From Nanobdellati archaeon (GTDB lineage: Archaea; Nanobdellota; Nanobdellia; Woesearchaeales; GCA-2686295): a stretch of DNA of 53,458 nucleotides. The notes under the pieces are model-generated. The model had not been told where the DNA came from. It searched no databases and was given only the letters and a program-made list of their open reading frames with translations. The DNA is taken from contig JACNFY010000015.1 of assembly GCA_014384375.1 (NCBI GenBank), positions 1 to 53,458 of the forward strand, written 5' to 3'. The position numbers and the translations under genes are program-made. Positions 17,050 to 25,457 of the stretch are shown here, piece by piece; positions within the stretch are counted from its first letter, which is position 1; every line of letters starts with the position of its first letter.

Positions 17050-17414
17050 AAAAACTCTTTGTTTTACTGGTTCCGATGTTGTTTTTGTTGGCTGCTTGTG
17101 CCTCAAAATATCCGCAGGAAGAGGTTGATAGGTTTGCGAAGTGTTTGACTGAGAACAAGGTAGTTATGTATGGTACTTTCTGGTGTCCTAAATGTGCAAA
17201 ACAGAAAAAAATGTTTGGAACTTCTTTCCAATATATACAATATATTGAATGTGACCCAAGAGGAGAAAATGAGCAGTCTGAGTTATGCATAGAAAAAAAA
17301 GTTGAGAAATATCCTGACTGGGAATTTATAGATGAGAGTAGAATGGTAGGTATTCTTTCATTTGAAGAATTGAGTGAGAAGTCAGGATGTCCAGCTCCTG
17401 TAAAAGAAGAGTAG
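17046..17414 (+). CDS. Thioredoxin-like lipoprotein, partner of VKOR
   Basis: 122 residues. Signal peptide with lipobox LLAACAS (Cys18), then a thioredoxin-like domain of the type fused to bacterial and plant VKORs: VMYGTFWCPKCAKQKKMFG, redox CPKC at 47-50, and a later ECDPRG strand. Anchored outside the membrane, it would oxidise client proteins and be reoxidised by VKOR. The track begins at 16977, but the ATG at 17046 overlaps the VKOR stop as ATGA and opens a proper signal peptide. Confidence 0.88.
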   Translation: MKKLFVLLVPMLFLLAACASKYPQEEVDRFAKCLTENKVVMYGTFWCPKCAKQKKMFGTSFQYIQYIECDPRGENEQSELCIEKKVEKYPDWEFIDESRMVGILSFEELSEKSGCPAPVKEE

Positions 17415-17415
17415 A

Positions 17416-18129
17416 ATGGTCACAGAAATAATATTACCCACAATACCGGTTGTTATCACAACTGCGGCGATTGATTCTATTAATCCATGCGCTATAGGTG
17501 TGCTGGTTTTACTGGTGGCTACGCTGCTGGGTTTATCAAAGAACAGACATAAGATGCTGGTTGTTGGCCTGATTTACATAACAGCTGTTTTCTTAACATA
17601 CTTGGCGGCTGGTTTTGGATTGCTTGTATTCATCCAGAAGTTAAATATCTCTACTCAACTGAGCTGGATTGTCGGAAGCTTGGTTATAATTCTTGGCTTT
17701 ATCGAGATCAAAGACTTCTGGTGGTATGGCAAGGGCATATCTCTGCAGATCCCTGCTAGGAGAGCCAAGCAGATCATGAAGCTGATTGACAATGTCTCGA
17801 TACCAGGGGCTATCGTATTGGGTATGTTCGTGGCAGCAGTTGAACTTCCGTGTACAGGCGGTCCTTATCTGGCGATAACAACCTTGCTGGCCAAGATTGG
17901 CTTGTCATGGAATGTGTTCTGGTTGCTGGTGTTTTACAACTTCATATTTGTACTCCCGTTGTTGATAATACTTGGTATTGTCTACTTCGGGGCTCACCCT
18001 GACAGGATAAAGGAGTGGAAAGACCGCGAAAAGAGGTGGATGAGGCTCTTCATGGGAATTGTTATGGTTATACTTGGAGTTTTGTTGATACTCTGGGCTT
18101 ATGGAACAATTAGTTTTGGTTTAGGATAA
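17416..18129 (+). CDS. CcdA-type thiol-disulfide membrane transporter
   Basis: 237 residues with six helices. INPCAIGVLVLL (Cys25) and AVELPCTGGPY (near residue 140) are the Cys-Pro/Cys pair of CcdA, which moves reducing equivalents from cytoplasmic thioredoxin outward. One base separates it from the lipoprotein stop. In the same operon as VKOR, it gives the reducing branch beside an oxidising branch, which permits disulfide repair as well as formation. Confidence 0.88.
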   Translation: MVTEIILPTIPVVITTAAIDSINPCAIGVLVLLVATLLGLSKNRHKMLVVGLIYITAVFLTYLAAGFGLLVFIQKLNISTQLSWIVGSLVIILGFIEIKDFWWYGKGISLQIPARRAKQIMKLIDNVSIPGAIVLGMFVAAVELPCTGGPYLAITTLLAKIGLSWNVFWLLVFYNFIFVLPLLIILGIVYFGAHPDRIKEWKDREKRWMRLFMGIVMVILGVLLILWAYGTISFGLG

Positions 18130-18176
18130 TTTTTTTAGCAAAATATAAAAAGAATTAAATTAGAGCAATACTTAAA

Positions 18177-18653
18177 ATGGTACATCCACTAATCGGGATA
18201 CATGCTGCATTTGGTGAGATAGGTGCATTCGCATTTCTTTGGGTGCTTGTTGAATTGTTAAACCCTAGTGAAGAGAGAATAAGGAGGGCTAAGATCGCAG
18301 CTGTTGTGGGCGTAGTGTTCTTGTTTCTCTCATGGGTCACGGCAGGTTATTACTATGTGAATATTTATGGTGCAGATGTAAAGCCAATGATTAAAGCAGG
18401 TCCTGCGCCATGGGCGCATAAGATATTTACAGAGACAAAAGAACATTTATTCATCTTCTTACCGTTCTTATCTATCCTCACTGCAGGACTTATCTTCAAA
18501 TACAAGGATGAGTTGATTGAAAACAAAGGTGCTAAATTGTCAGTCCTTTTACTTTCAGGATTAGTCTTTTTGATCGCTTTATCCATGGCAGGTATGGGGT
18601 ACATAATATCGATGGGAGCAAGAGCTGCTCTGGAGGCAGGTGTTGTAGCATGA
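18177..18653 (+). CDS. Four-helix membrane protein with conserved-looking histidines
   Basis: 158 residues, four hydrophobic helices. HPLIGIHAAFGE at the N-terminus and PWAHKIFTETKEHLF in the middle place four histidines near helix ends, recalling the HP..H pattern of DUF2231-like and other membrane haem proteins. I do not recognise the family with certainty; a b-type haem or quinone-site protein is a reasonable guess. AAATATAAAA about 31 nt upstream gives a leaderless start. The next gene overlaps it by ATGA. Confidence 0.6.
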   Translation: MVHPLIGIHAAFGEIGAFAFLWVLVELLNPSEERIRRAKIAAVVGVVFLFLSWVTAGYYYVNIYGADVKPMIKAGPAPWAHKIFTETKEHLFIFLPFLSILTAGLIFKYKDELIENKGAKLSVLLLSGLVFLIALSMAGMGYIISMGARAALEAGVVA

Positions 18654-18952
18654 GGATTCACGTTAAATCCCTGAGCTGGTCAACAGCAATAACAATGTTG
18701 GCAGTTGCTATAGTAACTGTCTGGAGCGAGTTATCAAAACCTTTTAAGAGCTTTCTAGCTGGCATAACAGGTCATCACTGGGTTACTAAAAGCGTTTTCT
18801 CTGTTATTTTGTTTGTTCTCCTTTATTTTATATTTATGAAGATGTTGAAGGAGACTGATGATGTCAAGAAAGAGACTTATTACGTCATCGGCAGCGCTGT
18901 ATTGGGTGGGTTGGTAATATTCATCTTTTATGTATGGCACTTCTTTTCTTAA
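18650..18952 (+). CDS. Small membrane protein, unknown function
   Basis: 100 residues, three predicted helices, with GHHWVTKSVF between the first and second and a C-terminal YVWHFFS. Not recognised. Its ATG overlaps the stop of the four-helix protein (ATGA), so the two are probably subunits of one complex, and the DoxX-type gene follows 19 nt later. Confidence 0.6.
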   Translation: MRIHVKSLSWSTAITMLAVAIVTVWSELSKPFKSFLAGITGHHWVTKSVFSVILFVLLYFIFMKMLKETDDVKKETYYVIGSAVLGGLVIFIFYVWHFFS

Positions 18953-18971
18953 GAATTAAGAGGTTGATACT

Positions 18972-19463
18972 ATGAAATATGCAAAAAAACAGTATGTATT
19001 GGCCTTTGTCAGGATTGGTCTTGGTTGGATTTTCTTGTGGGCCTTTCTAGACAAGGTTTTTGGATTAGGATTCGCCACTGAAGCTGAAAGCGCATGGCTA
19101 GCAGGAGGTTCTCCGACAGCCGGATTCCTGCAGTTTGGAACAGCAGGACCGTTCGCTTCTGTTTTTCAGGGTCTTGCAGGCAGTGCATTTGTTGAATGGC
19201 TTTTCATGATAGGCCTGTTGCTGATTGGGCTTGCTTTGATATTCGGTATGGGTGTGAAGATTGCAGGCTATACAGGAGCTCTCTTGATGCTTCTCATGTG
19301 GCTGGCAGTTCTGCCGCCGGAGCACAATCCGATACTTGATGACCACATAATATACGGCCTGATTCTGATAGGTCTGACATTCGTCAAGTCAGGACATTGG
19401 CTTGGCCTTGGCAAGTGGTGGTCAGGAACAGAGCTTGTGAAGAAGCATTCGTTTTTAGAATAA
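18972..19463 (+). CDS. DoxX/DoxD-type membrane protein
   Basis: 163 residues, four helices. RIGLGWIFLWAFLDKVFGLGF and the C-terminal GHWLGLGKWW match the DoxX/DoxD superfamily, which includes the small subunit of archaeal thiosulfate:quinone oxidoreductase. The ATG has an AGAGGT site. Together with the two membrane proteins before it, it may form a quinone-linked thiol or thiosulfate oxidising complex; the large TQO-type subunit is not obvious here. Confidence 0.78.
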   Translation: MKYAKKQYVLAFVRIGLGWIFLWAFLDKVFGLGFATEAESAWLAGGSPTAGFLQFGTAGPFASVFQGLAGSAFVEWLFMIGLLLIGLALIFGMGVKIAGYTGALLMLLMWLAVLPPEHNPILDDHIIYGLILIGLTFVKSGHWLGLGKWWSGTELVKKHSFLE

Positions 19464-19505
19464 TTCTTTTCTTCTTTTCTTATTCTTTTGTTTCATTGCA
19501 AAAAG

Positions 19506-19513
19506 TTTATATA
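19506..19513 (+). promoter_or_regulatory. TATA box of CPFC microprotein 2
   Basis: AAAAGTTTATATAAC, the strongest form of the promoter in this window; the same AAAAGTTTATATA precedes PEP synthase. Transcription would start near 19540, at the GAGGTG ribosome site. Confidence 0.6.
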
Positions 19514-19551
19514 ACGGTAGTTTCATAAGAATGTGAAGAAGAGGTGGTTTC

Positions 19552-19617
19552 ATGGCAGGCAAGAAAAAGAAGAAGTCCGTCTCTAAAGATGATGATGAGT
19601 CCTGTCCGTTCTGCTAA
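19552..19617 (+). CDS. CPFC microprotein 2 (21 aa, not in ORF track)
   Basis: Reads MAG, five lysines, SVSKDDDES and CPFC, then TAA. Same plan as the ORF at 16427: basic head, acidic middle, terminal CPFC. The motif uses CCG where the other uses CCA, and the middle differs in sequence but not in charge. GAGGTG lies 6 nt before the ATG, and the stretch GTTTCATGGC is shared with the first copy. It stands between the DoxX gene and the Ca2+-ATPase gene, which begins about 40 nt further on. Confidence 0.75.
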   Translation: MAGKKKKKSVSKDDDESCPFC

Positions 19618-19656
19618 AACCATGATTGGACGGGATGAGATTTGCGAGTGTGGGAG

Positions 19657-22353
19657 ATGGAGTTTTACAATCAGGCTGTAGAAGATGTTTTAGAATCATT
19701 AAATGTGAATCCTGATCAAGGATTAAGCACAGAGGAAGTTGAGAACAGAAGAAATATTCACGGGTCAAACGAATTAAAGAAGAAAAAGAAAACAAATCCT
19801 TTAGTTCTTTTCATAAACCAGTTCAGGAGTTTCATAATCTACATACTTCTTTTTGCAGTGGCTATATCAGCTATCTCAGGTGGATACACAGATGCTACAG
19901 TTATATTGATAATATTATTGTTCAATGCAGTCTTTGGTTTCATACAGGAGTTCAAAGCAGAGAAAGCCATCGAAGCTCTTAGGAAGATTTCAGGATTAAA
20001 TGCAAGAGTGCTCAGGAATGGTAAGGTAGAATTGGTTGATACCAAAGACATTGTAAGAGGGGATATAATACTTTTAGAAGAAGGAAACAAAGTTCCTGCT
20101 GATGCAAGGGTAATTGAATCAAATGAGATACATGTTTCCGAGGCATCGCTTACAGGAGAGTCTGTTCCTGTTGCAAAACATGAAGCTCTACTTCAAGGAA
20201 AGCTGGTTATACAGGACAGGAGGAACATGCTCTTTTCAGGGACAACGATCACAAGAGGAAGAGGAAAGGCAATAGTTACTTCTATTGGTATGGAGACCGA
20301 GATTGGAAGGATAGCTGAGATGATAACAGAGGTTGATGAAGAACTCACTCCATTACAGAAAAGGCTTGGTTCACTTGGCCGTAAGATAGGTTTGGTGACA
20401 ATACTTATATGTATTGTTGTATTTTTTGCAGGTGTTGCCAAGGAAGGGATTATTCCGATTCTTTTTTCACAAGGATTAGTTGAATTCGTATTTGCAGCTA
20501 AGGTGTGGTTCTTGACAGCTGTTTCATTAGCTGTTGCAGCTGTTCCTGAGGGCTTGCCAGCAATAGTTACTATAGCATTAGCTATTGGTGTCAGGAAAAT
20601 GGTTAAGAGAAATGCCCTTATAAGAAGACTGCCTTCAGTAGAGACTCTTGGAGAGGCAACAGTGATATGTTCTGATAAGACAGGAACCCTAACAAGAAAT
20701 GAGATGACTGTGAGGACTGCTTATACGAATCTAAAGCAGATAGATGTCGAGGGAGAGGGTTACGACATAAAAGGCAAGGTTCTTTCTTTAGGAGAGCCGA
20801 TTGATAAAGAAAGCGAGCTAATTTTCAAGATTGGAGCTCTATGCAACAATGCATCGTTAGAGGTACACAAAAAAAAGATTAATGTCACAGGAGACCCGAC
20901 AGAATTAGCTTTGTTAGTAAGCGCTGAAAAAATCGGGATTAAAACCAAGAAAATAAGTAAATCTTGGAACAGGATAGCAGAGAAGCCTTTTGATTCTGTA
21001 AGAAAGATGATGAGCACTGTCAATGTTGATCCTGAAACAGGAAGAAGCTATGTCTTTGCTAAGGGAGCTCCTGAACATGTTCTGGAGAAATGTGATAGGA
21101 TAATAATAAACGGAAATATCAGGAAACTCACTCCTGAGGACAAGGAACATATACTTGTCAGGAATGAGGAATTTGCAAAGCAGGCTTTAAGAGTGTTAGG
21201 ATTCGCTTACAAGAAACATCATAAAGGAGAGGAACTGGAAAAGAACTTGATATTTGTAGGTTTGCAGGGCATGATAGACCCTCCTCATCACGAAGTAAAA
21301 GACGCTATAAAAAGATGCGAGGAAGCTGGCATAAGGGTCATCATGATAACTGGTGATAACAGGCATACAGCTGAGGCCATAGCAAGAGAGATAGGTATTG
21401 AAGCAGAGTCAATGGATGGTCCGGAGTTCTCGAAACTATCAGAGCCAGAACAGGCAAAGGCTATTGAGAGGGTTTCAATATTCTCAAGGGTTGAGCCAAG
21501 CCATAAAATGATCATAATAAAATTATTAGAGCGCAAGGGGGAGGTTGTTGCAATGACTGGTGACGGCGTCAACGATGCTCCAGCTATAAAGAGAGCTGAC
21601 CTTGGTATCTCGATGGGTATTACAGGCACAGATGTTGCCAAGGAGTCAAGTGATATGGTGTTATTGGATGATAATTTTACAAGTATAGTGAACTCGGTGG
21701 AGGAAGGCAGGGGTATTTATGAGAATATAAGGAAATTCGTCAATTATCTGCTGTCATGTAATCTTGGAGAAGTATTTGTGATATTCTTTGCAATACTGTT
21801 TGGTTGGCCTTTGCCGATGACAGCTATAATGTTGTTATGGCTAAATCTTGTTACAGATGGCTTACCAGCGCTTGCTTTGAGTGTTGATCCTAACCCTACT
21901 GATTTGATGAAGAGACCTCCGAAGAAAACTAAAGAAGGCATTATGAACAAGCAAATAATGTTTCACATAATCTATGTTTCTGTACTGATAACAATTGGCG
22001 TACTATCCTTATTTTATTGGGGTATAAATCACTATCAAGGCACTGAGAATTATATGGACAAGATACAGACATTAGCTTTCACAACAATTGTAATTCTTGA
22101 ATTGGTTAGGTTACAAGCCATAAGATCTGAGTATAGATTAGGAATGTTCAGCAACAAGTATTTAGTGTTAGCGGTTATCACTTCTTTACTATTGCAGTTG
22201 TTAATAATTTATACTCCTCTAAATGTCTTCTTTGGCACAGTTTATCTATCACTAACTGATTGGGTGATGATAATAGTAGTCAGTGCAGCGGTTTTAGTGA
22301 TGGATGTCTTTGGACAAGCCTTGAGAAACAGAATGAATTTGTTGAGGGCTTAG
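19657..22353 (+). CDS. P2A-type calcium-transporting ATPase
   Basis: 898 residues. Actuator TGES motif, PEGLP in helix 4, DKTGTLT near 338, GDGVNDAPAIKRADLGISMG, and helix 6 LWLNLVTDGLPALAL with the Asn and Asp that bind Ca2+ in SERCA/PMR1 pumps. It would expel Ca2+ (or Mn2+) from the cytoplasm. The track starts at a TTG (19642); the ATG at 19657 (MEFYNQAVEDVL) fits family N-termini better, although the ribosome site is weak for either. It may be co-transcribed with microprotein 2, whose stop is 39 nt upstream. Confidence 0.9.
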   Translation: MEFYNQAVEDVLESLNVNPDQGLSTEEVENRRNIHGSNELKKKKKTNPLVLFINQFRSFIIYILLFAVAISAISGGYTDATVILIILLFNAVFGFIQEFKAEKAIEALRKISGLNARVLRNGKVELVDTKDIVRGDIILLEEGNKVPADARVIESNEIHVSEASLTGESVPVAKHEALLQGKLVIQDRRNMLFSGTTITRGRGKAIVTSIGMETEIGRIAEMITEVDEELTPLQKRLGSLGRKIGLVTILICIVVFFAGVAKEGIIPILFSQGLVEFVFAAKVWFLTAVSLAVAAVPEGLPAIVTIALAIGVRKMVKRNALIRRLPSVETLGEATVICSDKTGTLTRNEMTVRTAYTNLKQIDVEGEGYDIKGKVLSLGEPIDKESELIFKIGALCNNASLEVHKKKINVTGDPTELALLVSAEKIGIKTKKISKSWNRIAEKPFDSVRKMMSTVNVDPETGRSYVFAKGAPEHVLEKCDRIIINGNIRKLTPEDKEHILVRNEEFAKQALRVLGFAYKKHHKGEELEKNLIFVGLQGMIDPPHHEVKDAIKRCEEAGIRVIMITGDNRHTAEAIAREIGIEAESMDGPEFSKLSEPEQAKAIERVSIFSRVEPSHKMIIIKLLERKGEVVAMTGDGVNDAPAIKRADLGISMGITGTDVAKESSDMVLLDDNFTSIVNSVEEGRGIYENIRKFVNYLLSCNLGEVFVIFFAILFGWPLPMTAIMLLWLNLVTDGLPALALSVDPNPTDLMKRPPKKTKEGIMNKQIMFHIIYVSVLITIGVLSLFYWGINHYQGTENYMDKIQTLAFTTIVILELVRLQAIRSEYRLGMFSNKYLVLAVITSLLLQLLIIYTPLNVFFGTVYLSLTDWVMIIVVSAAVLVMDVFGQALRNRMNLLRA

Positions 22354-22414
22354 TTTTTCCCGAAAAGTTTATATACTTTATATCTAAAATTTCTAATTGG
22401 AAAAGAGGTGTTGC

Positions 22415-24823
22415 ATGGATAAGGATGAAGAGTTCATTCTATGGTTTGACCAGACAGGCATTGAAGATGTTGGGCTAGTAGGCGGGAAGAATGCATCTTT
22501 AGGTGAGATGTACAAGAATCTGTCTGAGAAAGGTGTTCGTGTGCCTAACGGTTTCTCAGTGACAGCTTATTCTTATCATTATCTTCTAGACAAGGAAGAT
22601 TTAAGAGCTAAGGTTAGGTATGCCTTGTCAGGACTTAACACCCATGACATAAAGGGTTTACAGGAAAAAGGACACAAGGTTAGACAGTTGATAAGGAACA
22701 CAGAGTTACCGCCGGAACTTAGAGAAGCTATAGTCACTGCTTACCATAATCTCTGCAAACAATACGGGCCAAATACCGATGTAGCCGTTCGTAGCTCTGC
22801 AACAGCAGAGGACTTGCCAGATGCAAGTTTTGCAGGACAGCAAGAAACCTATCTTAACATAAGAGGTGAAGAGCAACTGATAGATGCTTGCAGGAAATGT
22901 TTTGCATCGTTGTTTACGAACAGAGCAATAAGTTATCGTGAAGATAAAAACTTTGACCATTTCTCAATTGGTTTGAGCATTGGAGTGCAGAAGATGGTAC
23001 GCTCAGACCAAGCATGCGCGGGTGTGATGTTCTCAATAGATACAGAGTCTGGTTTTAAGGATGCAATATTCATAACAGCCGCTTACGGGTTAGGAGAGAA
23101 TGTTGTCCAAGGAGCGGTGAATCCTGACGAGTTCTATGTTCACAAACCAACTCTCAAGCAGGGGTTCAGGCCGATAATCATGAAGAAGGTTGGCAGGAAA
23201 GCCATCAAGATGATATACACTCATGATACCAAACATCCGACAAAGAATGTTAGTGTTTCACAACATGATCGCAAGGTTTTTTGTATCAATGATGATGAAG
23301 TGTTGGAATTAGCAAAGATGGCTCAGATCATCGAGGATCATTACTCTGAAAAAGCAGGTCATTTCAAGCCAATGGATATGGAGTGGGCAAAAGATGGTGT
23401 TACAGGCAACTTGTTCATTGTCCAGGCGAGGCCTGAGACAGTTCATTCCCAGAAGGATTTCAATGTGCTTAAAACTTATAAGTTGAATGGTGAAGGTGAG
23501 ATACTGATAACTGGGAAATCAGTTGGTGCCAAGATTGGAAAAGGAGATGCTCATATCATAAAAGATGCTCATAAGATTCATGAGTTTAAAAAAGGAGAGG
23601 TGTTGGTTACAGATATGACTGACCCTGACTGGGAGCCGATAATGAAGATAGCCTCAGCAATTGTTACCAACAGAGGTGGCAGGACTTGTCACGCAGCGAT
23701 TATCAGCAGGGAGTTAGGCATACCTTGTGTTGTTGGCACAAAGACTGCTACAGAAGTAGTACCTCCGCGTGAGGATGTAACTGTTGACTGCTCGCAAGGA
23801 GCTGAAGGTCATGTCTACAGAGGCTTGTTAGACTTTGAGATTGAGGAGACAAAGCTTGACTCAATACCAAAAACAAAAACAAAGATTATGATGAATCTTG
23901 CAGAGCCTGATCAGGCCTTTGAGCAAAGCTTTATTCCAAATGAAGGTGTTGGATTGGCAAGAGAGGAGTTTGTTATAAACTCTTACATTAAAATTCATCC
24001 TTTGGCATTGCTGAGATTTCATGAAGTTCATGATCCTGATGTGAGGAAGAAGATCGAGGATATCACTTATGGTTATGAGGATAAAGTCGCTTTTTTTGTT
24101 GATAAGTTAGCAGAGGGTATTGGGATGATTGGTGCTGCTTTCTATCCAAAGAAAGTTATTGTTAGGTTGTCAGATTTCAAATCGAATGAGTATGCTAACT
24201 TGATTGGCGGTAAACAGTTTGAGCCAGAAGAGGACAATCCTATGATTGGATGGAGAGGTGCCTCTCGTTATTATGATGAGAACTATAAAGAAGCGTTTGG
24301 TTTGGAATGCAGGGCTTTCTTGAAAGTTAGGAATGAGATGGGTTTGACAAATGTTGAAGTGATGATACCATTTCCAAGAACAGTTGAAGAAGTACAGAAA
24401 GTGAAAGCTGTGATGGCTGACTATGGCCTGAAGCAAGGCGAAAATGGTTTGAAGATTATAGGTATGTGTGAAATACCTTCAAATGTTATCTTGGCAGAAG
24501 AATTCTTGAAAGAAGTTGATGGCTTCTCAATTGGAACCAATGATTTAACCCAGCTGACTTTAGGAGTTGATAGAGATTCTGAACTAGTTGCGCATGTGTA
24601 TGATGAAAGAAATGAGGCAGTGAAGAAACTCGTTAAGCAAGTCATAGAGGTCTGCAACAAGAAGAAGAAATATATAGGTATCTGCGGACAAGCTCCTTCT
24701 GATTATCAAGAATTTGCAGAGTTTGTTGTTGAATGTGGAATACAAACTATGAGCTTGAATCCAGATACTGTGATAAAAACAACTTTGGCAATTGCAGAAC
24801 TTGAGAAGAAGTTAGGGATTTAG
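22415..24823 (+). CDS. ppsA: Phosphoenolpyruvate synthase
   Basis: 802 residues, the usual length. N-terminal ATP-grasp domain (VGGKNASLGEM, VRSSATAEDLPDASFAGQQET), central phosphohistidine domain (GGRTCHAAIISRELG, His near 425), C-terminal PEP-binding barrel with GVGLAREEF, GTNDLTQLTLGVDRDS and catalytic Cys in GICGQAPSDY. Converts pyruvate, ATP and water to PEP, AMP and phosphate; in many archaea it also works in glycolysis. I use ATG 22415 instead of 22397 because AGAGGTG lies 7 nt before it. Promoter AAGTTTATATAC at about 22364. Its end overlaps the broken PEP-utilising gene by 12 nt. Confidence 0.96.
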   Translation: MDKDEEFILWFDQTGIEDVGLVGGKNASLGEMYKNLSEKGVRVPNGFSVTAYSYHYLLDKEDLRAKVRYALSGLNTHDIKGLQEKGHKVRQLIRNTELPPELREAIVTAYHNLCKQYGPNTDVAVRSSATAEDLPDASFAGQQETYLNIRGEEQLIDACRKCFASLFTNRAISYREDKNFDHFSIGLSIGVQKMVRSDQACAGVMFSIDTESGFKDAIFITAAYGLGENVVQGAVNPDEFYVHKPTLKQGFRPIIMKKVGRKAIKMIYTHDTKHPTKNVSVSQHDRKVFCINDDEVLELAKMAQIIEDHYSEKAGHFKPMDMEWAKDGVTGNLFIVQARPETVHSQKDFNVLKTYKLNGEGEILITGKSVGAKIGKGDAHIIKDAHKIHEFKKGEVLVTDMTDPDWEPIMKIASAIVTNRGGRTCHAAIISRELGIPCVVGTKTATEVVPPREDVTVDCSQGAEGHVYRGLLDFEIEETKLDSIPKTKTKIMMNLAEPDQAFEQSFIPNEGVGLAREEFVINSYIKIHPLALLRFHEVHDPDVRKKIEDITYGYEDKVAFFVDKLAEGIGMIGAAFYPKKVIVRLSDFKSNEYANLIGGKQFEPEEDNPMIGWRGASRYYDENYKEAFGLECRAFLKVRNEMGLTNVEVMIPFPRTVEEVQKVKAVMADYGLKQGENGLKIIGMCEIPSNVILAEEFLKEVDGFSIGTNDLTQLTLGVDRDSELVAHVYDERNEAVKKLVKQVIEVCNKKKKYIGICGQAPSDYQEFAEFVVECGIQTMSLNPDTVIKTTLAIAELEKKLGI

Positions 24824-25371
24824 TTTTTTTATAACACCTTTGTCAGCATTTACTTCTATCTTGTCACCTGTCTTTAGAATCTTAGTTGCGTTCTTCACGC
24901 CAACGATGCATGGAACATTAAATTCTCTTGAAATAATGCCTGCATGTGATGTTATGCCACCCATCTCTGTGATAATAGCTGCTGATTTTCTCATCACTGG
25001 AACAAAATCAGCACTTGTAGCAGGTGCAATCAAGATTCCCCCTTTCTCAAACTTCTTCAAGGTGCTTGAGCTTTTAGCTACAAAAGCCTTTCCAACTGCT
25101 TTTCCAAGAGATGCAGGTGTTCCTTTGAGAGTTGAGGTTTTTTGAACACTGGTCTTTGATTGTATATACTTCCAAGCCCAATCAGCTTCTTTTCCAGTGA
25201 AAATGAAACGATCCTTATCAGATACGTAGTAAAATGTTAGTCTCAACCTGTCTTTTATTAGTTTCTTTGGAATTCTCTTGAAGTTTCGTAGATATTATCT
25301 AGAAGCGGCCAGTTCCCGGACCAAAACCACACCCAATCCAGTGATTTTATCTCTTGTCTGATGTTTTTCAT
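24812..25371 (-). pseudogene. Decayed PEP-utilising-enzyme-like gene (frameshift and internal deletion)
   Basis: The 3' part (24812-25246) encodes a full phosphohistidine swivel domain (TPASLGKAVGKAFV, GGITSHAGIISREFN with the catalytic His) but begins with TTG and no ribosome site. Upstream, an ATG at 25371 with a good GAGGA site opens a different frame (MKNIRQEIKSLDWVWFWSG) that stops after 37 codons at 25258. Full-length relatives in other DPANN genomes, as I recall them, have several hundred residues with a W-rich N-terminus and this C-terminal domain, so both a shift of frame and loss of the middle are likely. A sequencing error could explain the shift but not the missing length. Confidence 0.6.
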
Positions 25372-25457
25372 AGTTTCCTCTCTGAATAGCTTGTTCTTTC
25401 TGGATTAATAAATTTTTGCGTAAATTTTAATAATAATCTCTAACTACTTATTCAGAA

